Source of the DNA: Bemisia tabaci
Taxonomy: Eukaryota > Arthropoda > Insecta > Hemiptera > Aleyrodidae
NCBI RefSeq assembly: GCF_918797505.1
Contig: NC_092801.1
Coordinates: forward strand, 17,359,731 to 17,423,730
Length of the DNA: 64,000 nt
Reading direction: 5' to 3'
In this document: positions 52,430-63,808 of the stretch, one piece after another
How the letters are laid out: every line of letters begins with the position of its first letter
Position numbering within the stretch: the first letter of the stretch is position 1
Notes under the pieces: generated by a model
What the model saw: only the letters and a program-made list of their open reading frames with translations
Told to the model about the DNA's origin: nothing
Databases searched by the model: none
Translations under genes and position numbers: made by a program

Positions 52430-52983
52430 GCTAAAAATAATAAATACTCGGTGTGAAAGATTCGATTTCAGCGGTATTTGTGTTTGGAACCTCGTGTTGG
52501 GTTCAGCGGTTTTGAGTGCTCTGGCAGGTCACTTCAGGTCGACCATTGAAATCGATAGACATGGCGATAGACAAAGAAGTTGAAAAAGACATTCAGCGAT
52601 CCTATTGGTGGAATCGGGTGGTTCCACACCTGCTTTACCACAGCGGGCAAAAAATAATAAATACCGAGGTTTGAAAGATTCGATTTCAGCGGTATTTGTG
52701 TTTGAAACCTCGTGTTTGGTTCAGCGGTTGCGAGTGCTCTGGCGTGTCCACTTCGGGTCGACCAATGAAATTGACAGACATGGCGATAGACAAAAAGTTG
52801 AAAAAGACATTGAGCGATCCTATTGGTGGAATCGGGTCGTTCCACGCCTGCTTTACCACAGCGGGCAAAAATAATAAATTACGAGGTTTGAAAGATTCGA
52901 TTTCAGCGGTATTTGTGTTTGGAACCTCGTGTTGGGTTCAGCGGTTTTGAGTGCTCTAGCGTGTCACTTCGGGTCGACCATTG
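52430..52983 (+). repeat. Minisatellite, about 217-bp unit, 2.5 copies, partly family K
   Basis: GATTCGATTTCAGCGGTATT occurs at 52459, 52678 and 52894 (spacing 219 and 216). Each unit also contains ATAGACATGGCGATAGACAAA and TCCTATTGGTGGAATCGGGT, the family K arm. The third unit is cut by family H at 52984. Confidence 0.88.
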
Positions 52984-53463
52984 CAGTGTGTCTACAAGTC
53001 CGGAATTTCTGAAAAGTCCGGAAATAGTACTGATTTTTTATGGGCAGTCCGGAAATAATGAAGAAGTGCGGAAATTCCACAAAAAGGTCTGGAATTCGTT
53101 TAAAGTTTTTGTAATTTTTGTCGCAATTTCAAATTTTTGAAATGTTTCTAATTTCGTCAAATGGAGGTACTGGAAAAGTCCGGAATTTCCGGAAAGTCCG
53201 GAAATAGTACTGATTTTTTAAGGGCGGTCCGGAAGTACTGAAAAAGTGCGGAAATTCCACCAAAAGGTCCGGAATTTGTTTAAAGTTTTTGTAATTTTTG
53301 TCGTAATTTCAAATTTTTGAAATGTTTCTAATTTCGTCGAATGGAGATACTAAAAAAGTACGGAAATTTGCTGTTGGAGGAGGTATTGAATTTCTCGAGA
53401 ATGTACTGAAAAAGTACTGTAAAAGTACTTATTTTTGACCAGCATGTTCTATTATACACTCTG
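52984..53463 (+). mobile_element. Family H element with internal tandem duplication
   Basis: CAGTGTGTCTACAAGTCCGG at the left and TATTATACACTCTG at the right. The first 180 bp are repeated (second copy from about 53175, AAAAGTCCGGAATTTCCGG). The flanks share CCATTG (52978-52983 and 53462-53467, overlapping the terminal base), so a 6-bp duplication is likely. Confidence 0.8.
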
Positions 53464-54130
53464 CCATTGAAAATGATAGACATAGCGATCGTCAAAAAAG
53501 TCGGAAAGAAAATTGGTCGCTCCCATCGGATGAAGCGGGTGGTTGCACCCGCCAAATGAGGGGCTTGGAGTACAAAGCGCATAAGAGCTGTATTTACTGT
53601 TTCGAGAAATACGTGTTTGAAGTTTCGAAATTACATGGATCCTTATGGCGGAAAGAAAGTTCAAACTCGCTATTTGATGCTCAAAAATTGGAATTTGGGA
53701 GCGAATTTTTCACAGAATATGCATTAAGACTAGTTTTACCGAAAATTATTAATTTGTCAATAATTTTAAAAACAGCACGTATGCCTTTTGTCTGCCAAGC
53801 CCCTCAAATAGGCTAAGTAACAGACTGTTACAGTACTAACGGCAATTTACGAAAGACCCTATAGTTGGATTACATTTTGCAATAGGAACTACTATCTCTG
53901 ATTTTTCTGTAAAAGCGCATATCTGCGTAGGGAAACCAATGGCATAAATGTTGTTTCTAAAATAAAAAATAAGGCAGAAATAGTGGTTCCTTATTTCAAA
54001 ATGTGGTCCAGTTAGTCCATCATTTTCCTCTTGTAAGAACCACCCGTTTCAACCAATAGGATCGGTCCACTTTCACTTATTATTCTTCTACGTCCATCGC
54101 TTTGTTTATCAATTTCAATTTTTAGCCCGG
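53464..54130 (+). mobile_element. Family K element K4 carrying two smaller inserts
   Basis: CATTGAAAATGATAGACATAGC at the left, in part, and TTATCAATTTCAATTTTTAGCC at the right, in part. Inside are an inverted-repeat piece AE (53548-53815, AAATGAGGGGCTTGG / CCAAGCCCCTCAAAT) and a family AF copy (53868-54010). Confidence 0.7.
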
Positions 54131-56097
54131 TAGAATTTCACGCAAATGGAAAGAATTAGCCCTTTCGTGTGATCCATCTTTTGTTTTTTCCCTTTTTTGT
54201 GTGGCTTCTCTGATTTGACACTAGTGTTTTTTTCTATTTTTCAGGTAAGAATACTCAGTACATCTCCAATCTCGATATTATTGGTTCGTAAATTATTTTC
54301 TCTCTTATTGCTCCCCTCATCGCTGATCGCGTTGAGAATTAGAATTATTTATGTTTCACTGTAAGTTTTTCTACCACTATGTCTCCACTTTGTCCATCAC
54401 TTTGCCTATAGATTTCAATATTTTCAAAGTCATACCGAAGGGTGTGTAGCGACCTGGAAACCCGAGAATTGTCAGGGAATTTTTTTTTGTGTGTCAGGTT
54501 TAGCAGGGAAAACGTCAGGGCCGGAATCCGTAAAAATTCGGCATGTCAGGGAATTTTATTTTGCAAGCGATTTTCGTGCCACGGATAGGTCGGGGAATCG
54601 AAAAACAAGGATTTTTTCTTTTGTTGAAAATTGACGATGAATCAAGTTTCAGAAAAATGAAATCTGTACTAAAATTTCTACTAGACTTTCCGCTGATGTC
54701 TTTTAAATTTTAAAAATGAGGCATGTATGAATGAGGCATATGTTTTGCTCTATTTATTACATCATAATGGTCACATCCGATGGTTACATCCCATAGTTCT
54801 CGTGAAATTGAGATTGGATTCGTGCAATTCGTCACTTTTAACAAGCAGAAATGAAGCGAGCAACTATTTGAACTCCGGAGTCGGTATGTGGTATCATACA
54901 AAATTGAAGGAAAATCATACGTTTTCGCCCATCCCAAGTAACAGATGTCCATGAGTTTTATGCGCACATTTACGTAGCCTTAATTGAGTCAGAAATTCGC
55001 GTGTATGCCACGATATTTATGTAAATAACGCGCAATTACAATAATCTTAGAAATTCGCTAGGAACACGACGTATTTGCCGGCAGAACAGGATCTAGGTCG
55101 ACAACACTGGGCTCGAGATGCCTGGTGACAAACGCCGCTTCGGTTGCGTGTTGGGGTAAAACAATAGCTACACCATCACCATCAGACCCCCTTTAATAAG
55201 ATCCTTTGAGGCGCGGTCCGTCCTGTTGCCTTTTAACCTGTAATCGCATCATAGGCGGGTCGTTTTAAGTACCTTTTTAGTCGAACTAAGAGGTCCCTCG
55301 CCCCAGCGTAATGAAAATTTCAAGCGCGCACCCCTCGCGGGCTGATCTAATTTCTCGACGAATTCAATTTATTGTTTTCTCTAGGACGTTTCTCTTGAAT
55401 TAGGCATCCATTATGCATTTGATGGACTTTTCTATCAGTTCGAGGAAGTAGTTACCGGAGCCTTTTCCATTTTCTTTGTCCCCAGTTTTAAACCCAAGTT
55501 TTCGGTGAAGTTTGGTGGATTCAGTGATCTGCGGGCGCTGATTATTGAAATTGATCCTAAGTGTCTCCATGGGACGTTTCATTGGATTTGTCCCAGGAAA
55601 AAATATCGGTTAACCTCGGTTAAAACCCTCGTTAGCACGGTAGTATACAGAGCGAGTTTTCGCACTGAATTTCCCCTGATGAAGTGCAAATCTTCTGAAG
55701 AATATGTGCATCATATTTCGTAACATTTGCAAAAATGAAAATTTCTCTCAACGCTGCCCTAATTAATAATTCGTCTAGGAAAGACTGAATGGCAACAGTG
55801 CGTAACGGAGACACTGAGCAAGATTTAGCGGTGCATATTAAAGCTTCCTGGGCACAAGTTTTTCGCGCCCGTTGGAAATTGAGCTCATACGCCTCCACCA
55901 CCGCCGTCGTCGCACAGTGGGAAGGGTTTTTTGTGGAGACCGGACATGAGATTTTTGACTAAAACTGCAAATGTTGATGTTCAGTTTGTCACAATTTATA
56001 TTCATAGGGATGCATCATGAAGGAAAAACAAGAAAACCAATGAACACAATATTCACGAAGGTGTAAGATCTTTAAGTTTCCACAAACACACCATGCT
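54131..56097. other. Mostly unassigned, about 2 kb; family I trace
   Basis: GAGAATTGTCAGGGAATTTT, CAGGGAAAACGTCAGG and CATGTCAGGGAATTTTATTT (54470-54560) are family I interior motifs without ends. GTTAGCACGGTAGTATAC near 55632 recalls a D terminus. No gene recognised. Confidence 0.4.
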
Positions 56098-56272
56098 TAT
56101 GACGTCATCCACCGCGGTAGTGTCACACTTGGATTCTTCCACCTTGCTTTCATCAGTCAGACACTTAACACACTTATTGACACAAAACACTTGGTTACTC
56201 AACGTGAAACTCGGATGAAAGCAAGGTGAAAGAAACCAAGGGTGACTCTACCGCGGTAGATGATGCCATAAA
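56098..56272. mobile_element. Palindromic MITE AG, 175 bp
   Basis: TTATGACGTCATCCACCGCG / CGCGGTAGATGATGCCATAA at the ends and CACCTTGCTTTCATC / GATGAAAGCAAGGTG inside. Confidence 0.82.
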
Positions 56273-56500
56273 CCGAATTGTTTCGGAATAAACCGGAATA
56301 TCTCTGTCAACATTTATCGTAGAAAATTGCTAATTGGACGGATCTTATTATATTTAGCTGCCCCACAAGGACCAAACATCAAAAGACGATTCTGTGAATA
56401 GCGCAACTCACCCATCGGACGTATTTCTGCCAAACGGAATCAGAGGCAGTCGGGAAATAATTGGCGTGCTCTATAGTTGAGGACCCTAAGAATAAATGGG
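56273..56500. repeat. Spacer with family W fragment
   Basis: CATCGGACGTATTTCTGCC and AAACGGAATCAG near 56415 match one arm of repeat W. Confidence 0.45.
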
Positions 56501-57001
56501 AATGGAGCTGTTGCATGTGTGAGGAATTTGCGATTTGACTGTTGATTTTTATGTAAAATTTTGCGAGAAACACGACGGTGCCACTGGTTTTCTCTGAAAT
56601 CAACTCCCAAGAAAAGCTCTCAAGTTGAGGCCTAAATGGAGGGGATATCCCACCCTATCCTGAGAGTCCATCTCTACATCAAGAATAACTCTCCATGCAA
56701 AGAATGGGAGCAAATACATAAACAGGGCTGCCACTCTATTTGGGAACTCGGAAACTGAAAACACGGCAACCCTGCTTATGTATTTGCTTTCGATCTTTGC
56801 ATAGAGAGTTTGTTTTGATGTAGAAATGGACTCTCTGGGTAGCGTGGGATATCCCCTCCATTTTGGCCTCAACTTGAGAGCTTTTTTGAGCTCGGGAGTT
56901 GATTTAAAAGAAAACCAGTGTCACCATCGTGTTTCCCGCGAACTTTTACATAAGAATCACGAGTCAAATCGCAAATTTCTCACACATGCAACATCTCCAT
57001 T
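56501..57001. mobile_element. Family G foldback element G5 (about 501 bp)
   Basis: AATGGAGCTGTTGCATGTG to CACATGCAACATCTCCATT, both arms present. Confidence 0.88.
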
Positions 57002-57546
57002 ACCACGGCTCATGAGTGCCGCATTCAGGTGGCACATAGTCCCGTTCGACAGAATGTAAAATCCCGCTTTTCGATTTCTCCAAAGGGAATCACGCCCACT
57101 GACCACATTGTTTCTTATCCAGCTCTCTAGAGCACATCCCCATCTTTTCCACTCGTCCTTTGTTTCGTTCGGCAGAAACACGCCCCATTGTGCGTCGGTC
57201 CTTCTGCGTCTGGTCCCGCCCGGACGAAGACCCGCAAAGCTCCGAGGAGGCTGAGCCGCGACCGCGAGCTTTATATCAAAGCTCGCACATTCGCCCGAAG
57301 CTCCAGCTTTGGCCGCGGCGAGCCATGAATTATGGTTTTTTCCAGATGGCACGCGGGCCCCGCTCTTGGCCAATTTCCGCGACTCCGCCGCTGCGCTGCT
57401 CGGCGAGTCAGCGCGCCCGCCTCGGGACGGAATATTTTAACGGTAGTCTCCGCGCGTTGTTTCTCGAGAAATCCGAACGAAAATTGAAATTTTAATGTTA
57501 CGACAACGCAGAATGGTCTCAGAAGTGATGGTGGAAAAGTAAAATG
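57002..57546. other. Unassigned, GC-rich in part
   Basis: Around 57160-57440 CpG is frequent. The 111-codon plus frame and 138- and 144-codon minus frames overlap and have no domain. GGCACATAGTCCCGTTCG near 57031 is a W-like trace. Confidence 0.35.
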
Positions 57547-57943
57547 CACAGAGAGAAATCTCAACACAATATTTTGGTCGGTACATAAGAAGTAAAACAC
57601 AAAATGAAGATTTTGCTTGATTGAGGAATTTGCGATTTGACTACTGATTCTTATGTAAAAGCTCGCGAAAAACACGATGGTGACACTGGTTTTCTCTGAA
57701 ATCAACTCTCAAGCTCAAAAAAAAGCTCTCAAGTTGAGGCCAAAATGGAGGGGATATCCCACGCTATCCTGAGAGTCCACCTCAACATCAAGACAAAGTC
57801 TCCATGCAAAAATAGGGAGCAAATACATTGACAGGGCTGCCACTTCAATTGGGGATTCCACAACTGAAAACACGGCAACCCTGCTAACTTTTACTTTTAC
57901 TTCCTGTATTAACCAAACTTTTGTGTTGAAATTTCTCTCTGTG
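57547..57943. mobile_element. Inverted-repeat element AC with nested partial G6
   Basis: CACAGAGAGAAATCTCAACA at the left and TGTTGAAATTTCTCTCTGTG at the right are inverted. Between them, about 57612-57887, lies one arm and centre of family G (GAGGAATTTGCGATTTGAC to ACACGGCAACCCTGC). Confidence 0.8.
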
Positions 57944-58157
57944 CAGGGCTCATGAGTTATGACCCCCCACAGGCGACCGCTGACGTCACTGGCGCTTCAT
58001 CATTCCCATTCATTCTTATTACGGCCAACCCTCCAACCACAGCCTTCTTTCCCAACTACCTTTGGGTCTTTTCATCAGAAATACGTCCAGATAAGGTACT
58101 TAATTCGCAAATCCGTGACTCATGGAAGAGTTCGATTCCTAAACGTCGATCATAAAC
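57944..58157. other. Unassigned, about 210 bp
   Basis: GGGCTCATGAGTTATGACC and AAATACGTCCAGATAAGG resemble distant W ends. No gene. Confidence 0.3.
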
Positions 58158-58637
58158 CATGGTGTCTAGAACGGGAAAATCCGGGATTCATCAGGGAATG
58201 CAAATTTACAGGAAAAATCAGGGAAAAATTAGGGGGACAGTTCCAGAAACGGGGATAACCTCTTCTTTTACCGCTTAAGGATGATTTTGATTTCAAATTT
58301 GGCGGTCAAATCTGGCCGAGCGCTATTACTGACTTCTTGACACATTGACACATTTGAAGCTTCAAATCATCAAAAGAATGGAGAAGCTTTCATTGACCAG
58401 ATAACATAAACATCAGGAACGCTATCAGATTTGAAATTTTGAAAGTTAGCTAAAGAAATGGCTGAAAGATGAATCACAACCTAAATTCATTTATGGAACT
58501 CTGGATGGTTATATTCTTTTCCTCCAGAAAATCCCGGAGAAGTGGGAGAAAACTTCGGTTTTTTTATCAGGGAACGAGCTCCTGAAAATCAGGGCAAAAT
58601 CAGGGAATGAGCCTGATCAAAAACTCTAGACACCGTG
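58158..58637. mobile_element. Family I-like element, copy 3, about 480 bp
   Basis: CATGGTGTCTAGA at the left and TCTAGACACCGTG at the right are inverted. TCAGGGAATGCAAATTTAC and AAATCAGGGAATGAGCC lie near the ends. Confidence 0.75.
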
Positions 58638-58639
58638 TC

Positions 58640-59060
58640 ATAAACTCAGTAGGCAGAAACAACGCGTGACCCGGGCCGACAGCGCGGAGGTTTGTTGAAC
58701 AGTTGCTAAGAAGAACAAGGGAAAGTGAATCGATACCGGAGTCGGAGTCAGGGGCCGAGCACTCACTCGTGGAGGAGCCTCGCGTCGCGGAAACGCGAGT
58801 ATCGATCAGGGCGCGGGCGGGAGTCGCCCGCAATTACGGCCGCCGCGCTAATGTAGTCCACCGCGGGCCGCGTTGAGTCAGGTCGAGGCGAGGGAGGGCC
58901 CAAACCCCGCCGCCGCGCCGCCCGCCCGCTCGAAAGTGAATGGGATCGCGGAAAAGCCCCGGCCGAGGGGGAGGAGGGGGGTGCCAAGGCCGAGCCACCC
59001 TCGCTTCGCTCACCTGGGGCGCCCGTCAGCCGCCACTCCACGCGCTTCGCCGCGACGTAT
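58640..59060. promoter_or_regulatory. CpG-rich patch
   Basis: About 420 bp with dense CG dinucleotides and high GC, unlike the AT-rich surroundings, and no member of the repeat families. It could be a promoter-proximal region of a gene outside the window or a fragment of GC-rich DNA. Opposed open frames (58763-59080 minus, 58873-59118 plus) have no domain. Confidence 0.3.
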
Positions 59061-59077
59061 TGAAATTGGATGTTGCT

Positions 59078-59206
59078 CAATTGGACGTATTTATGCCAAA
59101 CGGAGCTATGTGAATTAAGACATGAGCCCTGAGACCCTTAAGAATATATGCATAACAAGGCTCACGTCATAATGCACATAGTTCCGTTCGGCAGACTTAC
59201 GTCCAA
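59078..59206. repeat. Foldback repeat W, copy 2
   Basis: AATTGGACGTATTTATGCC and AAACGGAGCTATGTG at the left; CACATAGTTCCGTTCGGC and ACGTCCAATT at the right. Confidence 0.78.
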
Positions 59207-59287
59207 TTACTCTTGCAGGGTGTCTCCTATATAGAAAAAGTATACGGATACACTGGAAAAGCACGGATGTTGGAAGGTCAACACTAC

Positions 59288-59946
59288 TAGCAAGAGGTCA
59301 TGGAACTTTGCTCGAAAGTAAAGTTTCGTAAACCTATCTCTAATGGACAAGGCCTCCCATTTATAAGAAATGAACGAAAAAATTATGAAAGAACAAACAC
59401 AAAATTTGGTTTAATGATTTTAACTTCCGCGCTGCGCCGCCGCGCCGCGCCGACCGCACTGTGTTTGGCGCAATGCGTGAAGTATTCATGCATTCTTGTA
59501 GGCGCTATCCGTTTCACGCTGTCCGCAATAACCGCACTGTGTGTGATGCAATGCGTGAAGTATTCGTGTAGTCTTGTAGGCGCGAATATGTGTTACATGC
59601 CGATTGCCGCGCCGAGGGCTTCTCCTTTCATCTCAAGTCCTGGTCATCATTTCTCCCTAAATCGCGCCGTTCCAGGCCAAATTACGTGTTTGGTTTCTCT
59701 CTTAACTCGACTAATTAAAGGTGCTGTCTCTTGTATTACTGAAAGACGACAAAATTAGAAATTACTATACTCTCAGGAAATGAGAGATTTTGTCGCCTTC
59801 TCTCGTTTGTAATATTTTTTTTCTAAATCCGATTTTTTTATACCTACATATAAAAAAATTGCAAAATTTGCCGCCCCCTGGATTTGCCGCCATGTGGGCC
59901 GCGGCCCATGTGGCCACCTCCTTTTATCCGGCCCTGTCACGGTTAA
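59288..59946 (+). mobile_element. Non-autonomous hAT-like element P, copy 2
   Basis: It is the inverse of 21.0-21.6 kb, sharing CCTATCTCTAATGGACAAGG, the family Q pair (GTATTCATGCATTCTTGTAG), CCGATTGCCGCGCCGAGGG and GGCCGCGGCCCATGTGG. The terminus is TCCGGCCCTG. The 152-codon frame at 59300-59758 lies wholly in the repeat and is not supported. Confidence 0.7.
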
Positions 59947-60090
59947 TTTTCAACGTAGAAAGTTGCTGTTTGGACAGATCTTATTATTATGCTAATCTGC
60001 AAGAATAAAGGTAAATCTACAGAGGTGCGTATTAAGAAATTTTTCCGTACAGGGAGCGCCCCTGTGTTTTGATTTTGTATTCCACGTTAT
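59947..60090. other. Unassigned short spacer
   Basis: No recognisable feature between element P and element T. Confidence 0.3.
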
Positions 60091-60707
60091 GGGCCTGTTG
60101 CAAACTTTTGCTAGAGCAAAAATAAGAGTTGTTTCTTATAGATAATGCCTCAAAAATCACGATGAGCGCATCGGCAAAGTCTGAAATGCACTCATAACTT
60201 CACAGTCTGCGTAAGAAATTTGCGGTTTTTTGAGCTTCCCGCTTCAAAAACGATACTACGACACAGGTGAACATTTTGTAAGAGGAGTCGCTCCATCGTC
60301 GGCAATAATCATCATGGCCGACGCCAATCCGCCGAAACACGTTTGATGGGACGAGATATAACACCTGAACTGGATTAGACCGGATGACAATCGGTGTGTT
60401 AACGTTCATATTTTCCACGCCCGAATTGATTGACCTTGAACTCTCCTCGAATCACGCACGGAACTGCGAGCAAGCGTCGGCCATGATGAATATCGCCGAC
60501 GATGGAGCGACTCCTCTAACAAAATGTTCACCTGTGCCGTAGTATCGTTTTTGAAGCGGGAAGCTTAAAAAAACGCAAATTTCTTACGCAGATTGTGAAG
60601 TTATGAGTGCATTTCAGACTTTGCCGATGCGCTCATCGTGATTTTTGAGGCATTATCTACAAGAAACAACTCTTATTTTTGCTCTAGCAAAAGTTTGCAA
60701 CAGGCCC
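60091..60707. mobile_element. Long-arm inverted-repeat element T, 617 bp
   Basis: Two arms of about 235 bp (60091-60324 and 60471-60707) are nearly identical in inversion, from GGGCCTGTTGCAAACTTTTG to GGAGTCGCTCC...CATGGCCGACGC. A unique spacer of about 145 bp separates them. The arms are much better preserved than in palindrome S, suggesting a younger element or conversion between arms. Confidence 0.88.
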
Positions 60708-62018
60708 ATTGTAGTCCGTACAGGTCCACGTGAGTCCTCGAGCTTTTATGAAAGTTAAAGGAATTTCTGTTAAAATCGACGAGTCATAAGTTCTAGCTAT
60801 AACATTCTACTTCCTAATGACACTAAAAAAGTAATTTCTAAAGCTCTGAAACTTGGTCCTAGAAAAAAGTAGGGTTAAGCATGATGACCTTGATGCAACC
60901 AATCGCGAATTATCGCTCTCAGCTCAGCAGTCGCAGATATCTCTCTCCTACCATGAGCTGTCTCTCTCGCACCCACTGGGAAACTGGGATCAAGTTATAG
61001 CTTTTATTACTAAACTTTCAAAGCTCGCGTTTGTTTCTAGGCATCCCAGGCGTATGCAATTAGAACTCACGAGTCTTAGAATTTAATATATCTATCGTGA
61101 TATTTAAATAATCACCGATTTCGGAGCCGGATTTTAGCAGCACGACGTTATGGATTTTTTCGGAACTACACCTGAAGATTCAGCTTTAACGAATTTCGTC
61201 CAGTCTGATAAAGCACGACCAAGAGGCCATCTTTGCATCTATGCAAGTCTCCTCCCCTCCACCTCTTGAGCCACCTCTGCAGGTCAACTCTCGTGAAATG
61301 CAACACAAGGACAGAGGTCGAGGTCACGAAGAGAGAAAGAGAGAGATAGAAAGAGCCCTCCCCGTAACGAGACCACGGGTCCTTCGGAATGGACATCCAG
61401 CCGCCCTTTCACAACCCCTCTAATTGCCCCGTTTTCCAGTGGCCGCCACCCAACCCCCTCTGTAAATACCGGCGGGCGGAGGGTGACTCACCCCCCGACG
61501 CACGGGCATGGTGCTAACGAGAAACGACGTTCGTACGAAGGGTCGCCGTCGGAACTGCGCGGTTTTGACCCGGCAGAGCGGAGTGAGGGGGGGGGGGTTC
61601 TTTCCGCGCCCCTGTCATAACTGTCTCCAATTTATTCCGGAGGGGAGCTCGCTTTTCCGAATTTGTTTTCAACCCCCGCCCCCGGCTCCCGGTGTAATGG
61701 CCCCCTCGGTTTCGTTGCCGGGGCGCGTTTGCACCGAGGTTGAACGTAGCGTAGAAGCAGAGCTAGCTTTTAAGTTGGCTCGTTCGGGGGTTGCCAAATT
61801 TATCTGCTGTCGCCGGATGTACCTGTTTTTTCTGGGGCAGTGGTGATTCTTGCAAGTTGATAACGCCTGTTTTAGTCCGTTTAAATCAATTGAAAGTATC
61901 GATTTGAGGTGAGATAAGCTGCATCACCGAGGATCGGTGCATACATTTAAATGGAGGACTTTTAAATTTATGAACACATTTAAAATTTTAAACACCAAAT
62001 GATATTGATGTAGGTATA
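60708..62018. other. Unassigned, 1.3 kb
   Basis: Includes a G run at about 61586-61597 and GC-rich DNA between 61400 and 61780. Frames of 76-112 codons show no domain. No repeat family seen. Confidence 0.4.
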
Positions 62019-62246
62019 CACTGGAAAACAAACACATTGGATCTAGAGTCCAGACTCTTAAAAACATCTACAAGAAAAAGTACTCTTGATTCAATCAGAA
62101 TCTTCCTTAAATCAAGAACCAAGCCTCTTAATTTAAGCGGATTTCTTTTTGATTCAAGCAAAAATCCGATTGAATCAAGAGTATTTTTTCTTGTCAATTT
62201 TTTCGAGAGTATGGACTCTAGATCCAATGTGTTTTTTTTTCCAGTG
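62019..62246 (+). mobile_element. Family A MITE A7, 228 bp, TA duplication
   Basis: CACTGGAAAACAAACACATT to TTTTTTTTTCCAGTG, with TA at 62017-62018 and 62247-62248. Confidence 0.92.
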
Positions 62247-62310
62247 TATTTTACTCAAGTTAGTATCTTTGCAACTTTATAAACCCGAAAGTGTAAAAAT
62301 AAAGGATAAT

Positions 62311-62443
62311 TTATACTCTTCCTCGTCCTCCTTCGCCTCCTCTTCTTCTTCTTCCTCCTCCTCCTCTTCTACTTAATCTTCTTCTTCTTCTACTACTTCT
62401 TCTTCTTATTATTATTATTATTATTATTATTCTTCTTCTTCTT
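62311..62443 (+). repeat. Compound (CTT/CTC/ATT)n microsatellite
   Basis: Pyrimidine triplets (CTT, CTC) pass into a pure ATT run (about 62407-62431) and back to CTT. The poly-Ser reading frame at its start is a by-product. Confidence 0.9.
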
Positions 62444-63348
62444 CATGTACTACATTTCAATGGAGAAGAAACAGTGTTGCTAACTTTCAAAAATCGTCAC
62501 TGTGCTGTATTTATTTACGGGACCGGCCGTCCCTAAATTACGTAACGCACTTTTTCGGCATTTTGACTCCCTTCTTCCTTGTAACGCTTTTGTGACGTAC
62601 GTCTGTCCTTCAACTCGCAAAAACAAAACGGCGCACGTTTTCCTTCTGCTGTACAGCCTTCAAATAAAAATCAATGAAATTTAATGTAAGAAAACTTTGA
62701 AACGTCAGCAAAAAGTCAGAAAATTTTCAGATCGAAGAACGCTAATCACGCCTCAGCAAGATGGAGCGAATTTTTTACGTGGAAGGAATTCGATATCTTG
62801 CCCTTCCGCTAAACCGTTTCAACCTGAACCTTTTTTATTATTACATCGTCGTCATCAAAAACATTTTAAGTCGCAGCTCAAATATTTAGTCGCCTTCTTT
62901 AACAATGTGGGAAATGAGGAAGCTCTCAAAGGTCGACAAAGAGGTCCTCGTCTAATTCCCCCTCTTGATAGCATTTTCTAAGCGTTCACTTGTGAGTGAA
63001 TTCGAAAAGAAGTAAAGCTGAAGCATCTTAGAAGTTGCCTCGCTCCTATTGTATGTTTGAAGACGTCTACTTCAAAAAAGAGAGAGAGGGAAAGGAGAAA
63101 AATCGGAGGAAGAGGAAATGAGAAGTACGTGCTTGCTCGTACCTGAACTTTAATGTTACTAAGCATCTTAGTTGGTCCTACACTGTGCTGCGATCTGTTG
63201 ATGATTAAATGCGAAAAATGAGTATCTCGTATCAGTGCTTAAAAATCCCTGAGTATGTTCTATTTACCAGACCGGAAAGGAAACTAATTATAATATTTTC
63301 TCGCGATTTTAAGAGCGTTTTAAGGAGGATTGAAGAAAATTCAGTGAC
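62444..63348. other. Unassigned, about 900 bp
   Basis: The 94-codon frame at 62697-62981 has no recognisable domain. Nothing else is supported. Confidence 0.4.
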
Positions 63349-63528
63349 AATGGAGATGTTGCATGTGTGAGGAATTTGCGATTTGACTGTTGATTCTTAC
63401 GTAAAAGTTCGCGAGAAATACGATGGTGCCACTGGTTTTCTCTGAAATCAACTCCCAAGCTCAAAATAGCTCTCAAGTTGAGGCCAAAATGGAGGGAATA
63501 TCCCACACTACCCTGAGAGTCCACCTCT
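63349..63528 (+). mobile_element. Family G half-element G7
   Basis: AATGGAGATGTTGCATGTG to GAGAGTCCACCTCTGA. It stops before the centre of the element. Confidence 0.82.
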
Positions 63529-63808
63529 GAGTAGAATCAAATAAGTTTTGCTCTTGGAGCCATCGTTTTTTAAAAAAGTGACTTTAGTTATTTTAAGACT
63601 TCAGCATGTTTAGTAGTTCACTTCAGAAACGATCCACCTTTGAAAATGAATTTAACGGAGACGGTAAAACTGCGTAGAACAATCAAGTGGTGGGGGAAAA
63701 TAAACCGTTTTATTTTAGGTCATGCAGAAGTGGATATTTTTTAAACTACAAAATGATCCCCGCGACAAAGTATGTATTAAAACATTAAGCGGGTGAATTT
63801 CTCTTCAG
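63529..63808. other. Unassigned, about 280 bp
   Basis: Nothing recognised. Confidence 0.35.

Noticed and set aside
57160..57705. Frames of 111, 138 and 144 codons
   Set aside because: High GC removes stop codons on both strands; the longest minus frame runs into element AC and family G sequence.
59300..59758. 152-codon plus-strand frame, the second longest in the window
   Set aside because: Entirely inside non-autonomous element P and its Q tandem units; the same region in the other P copy is not open.
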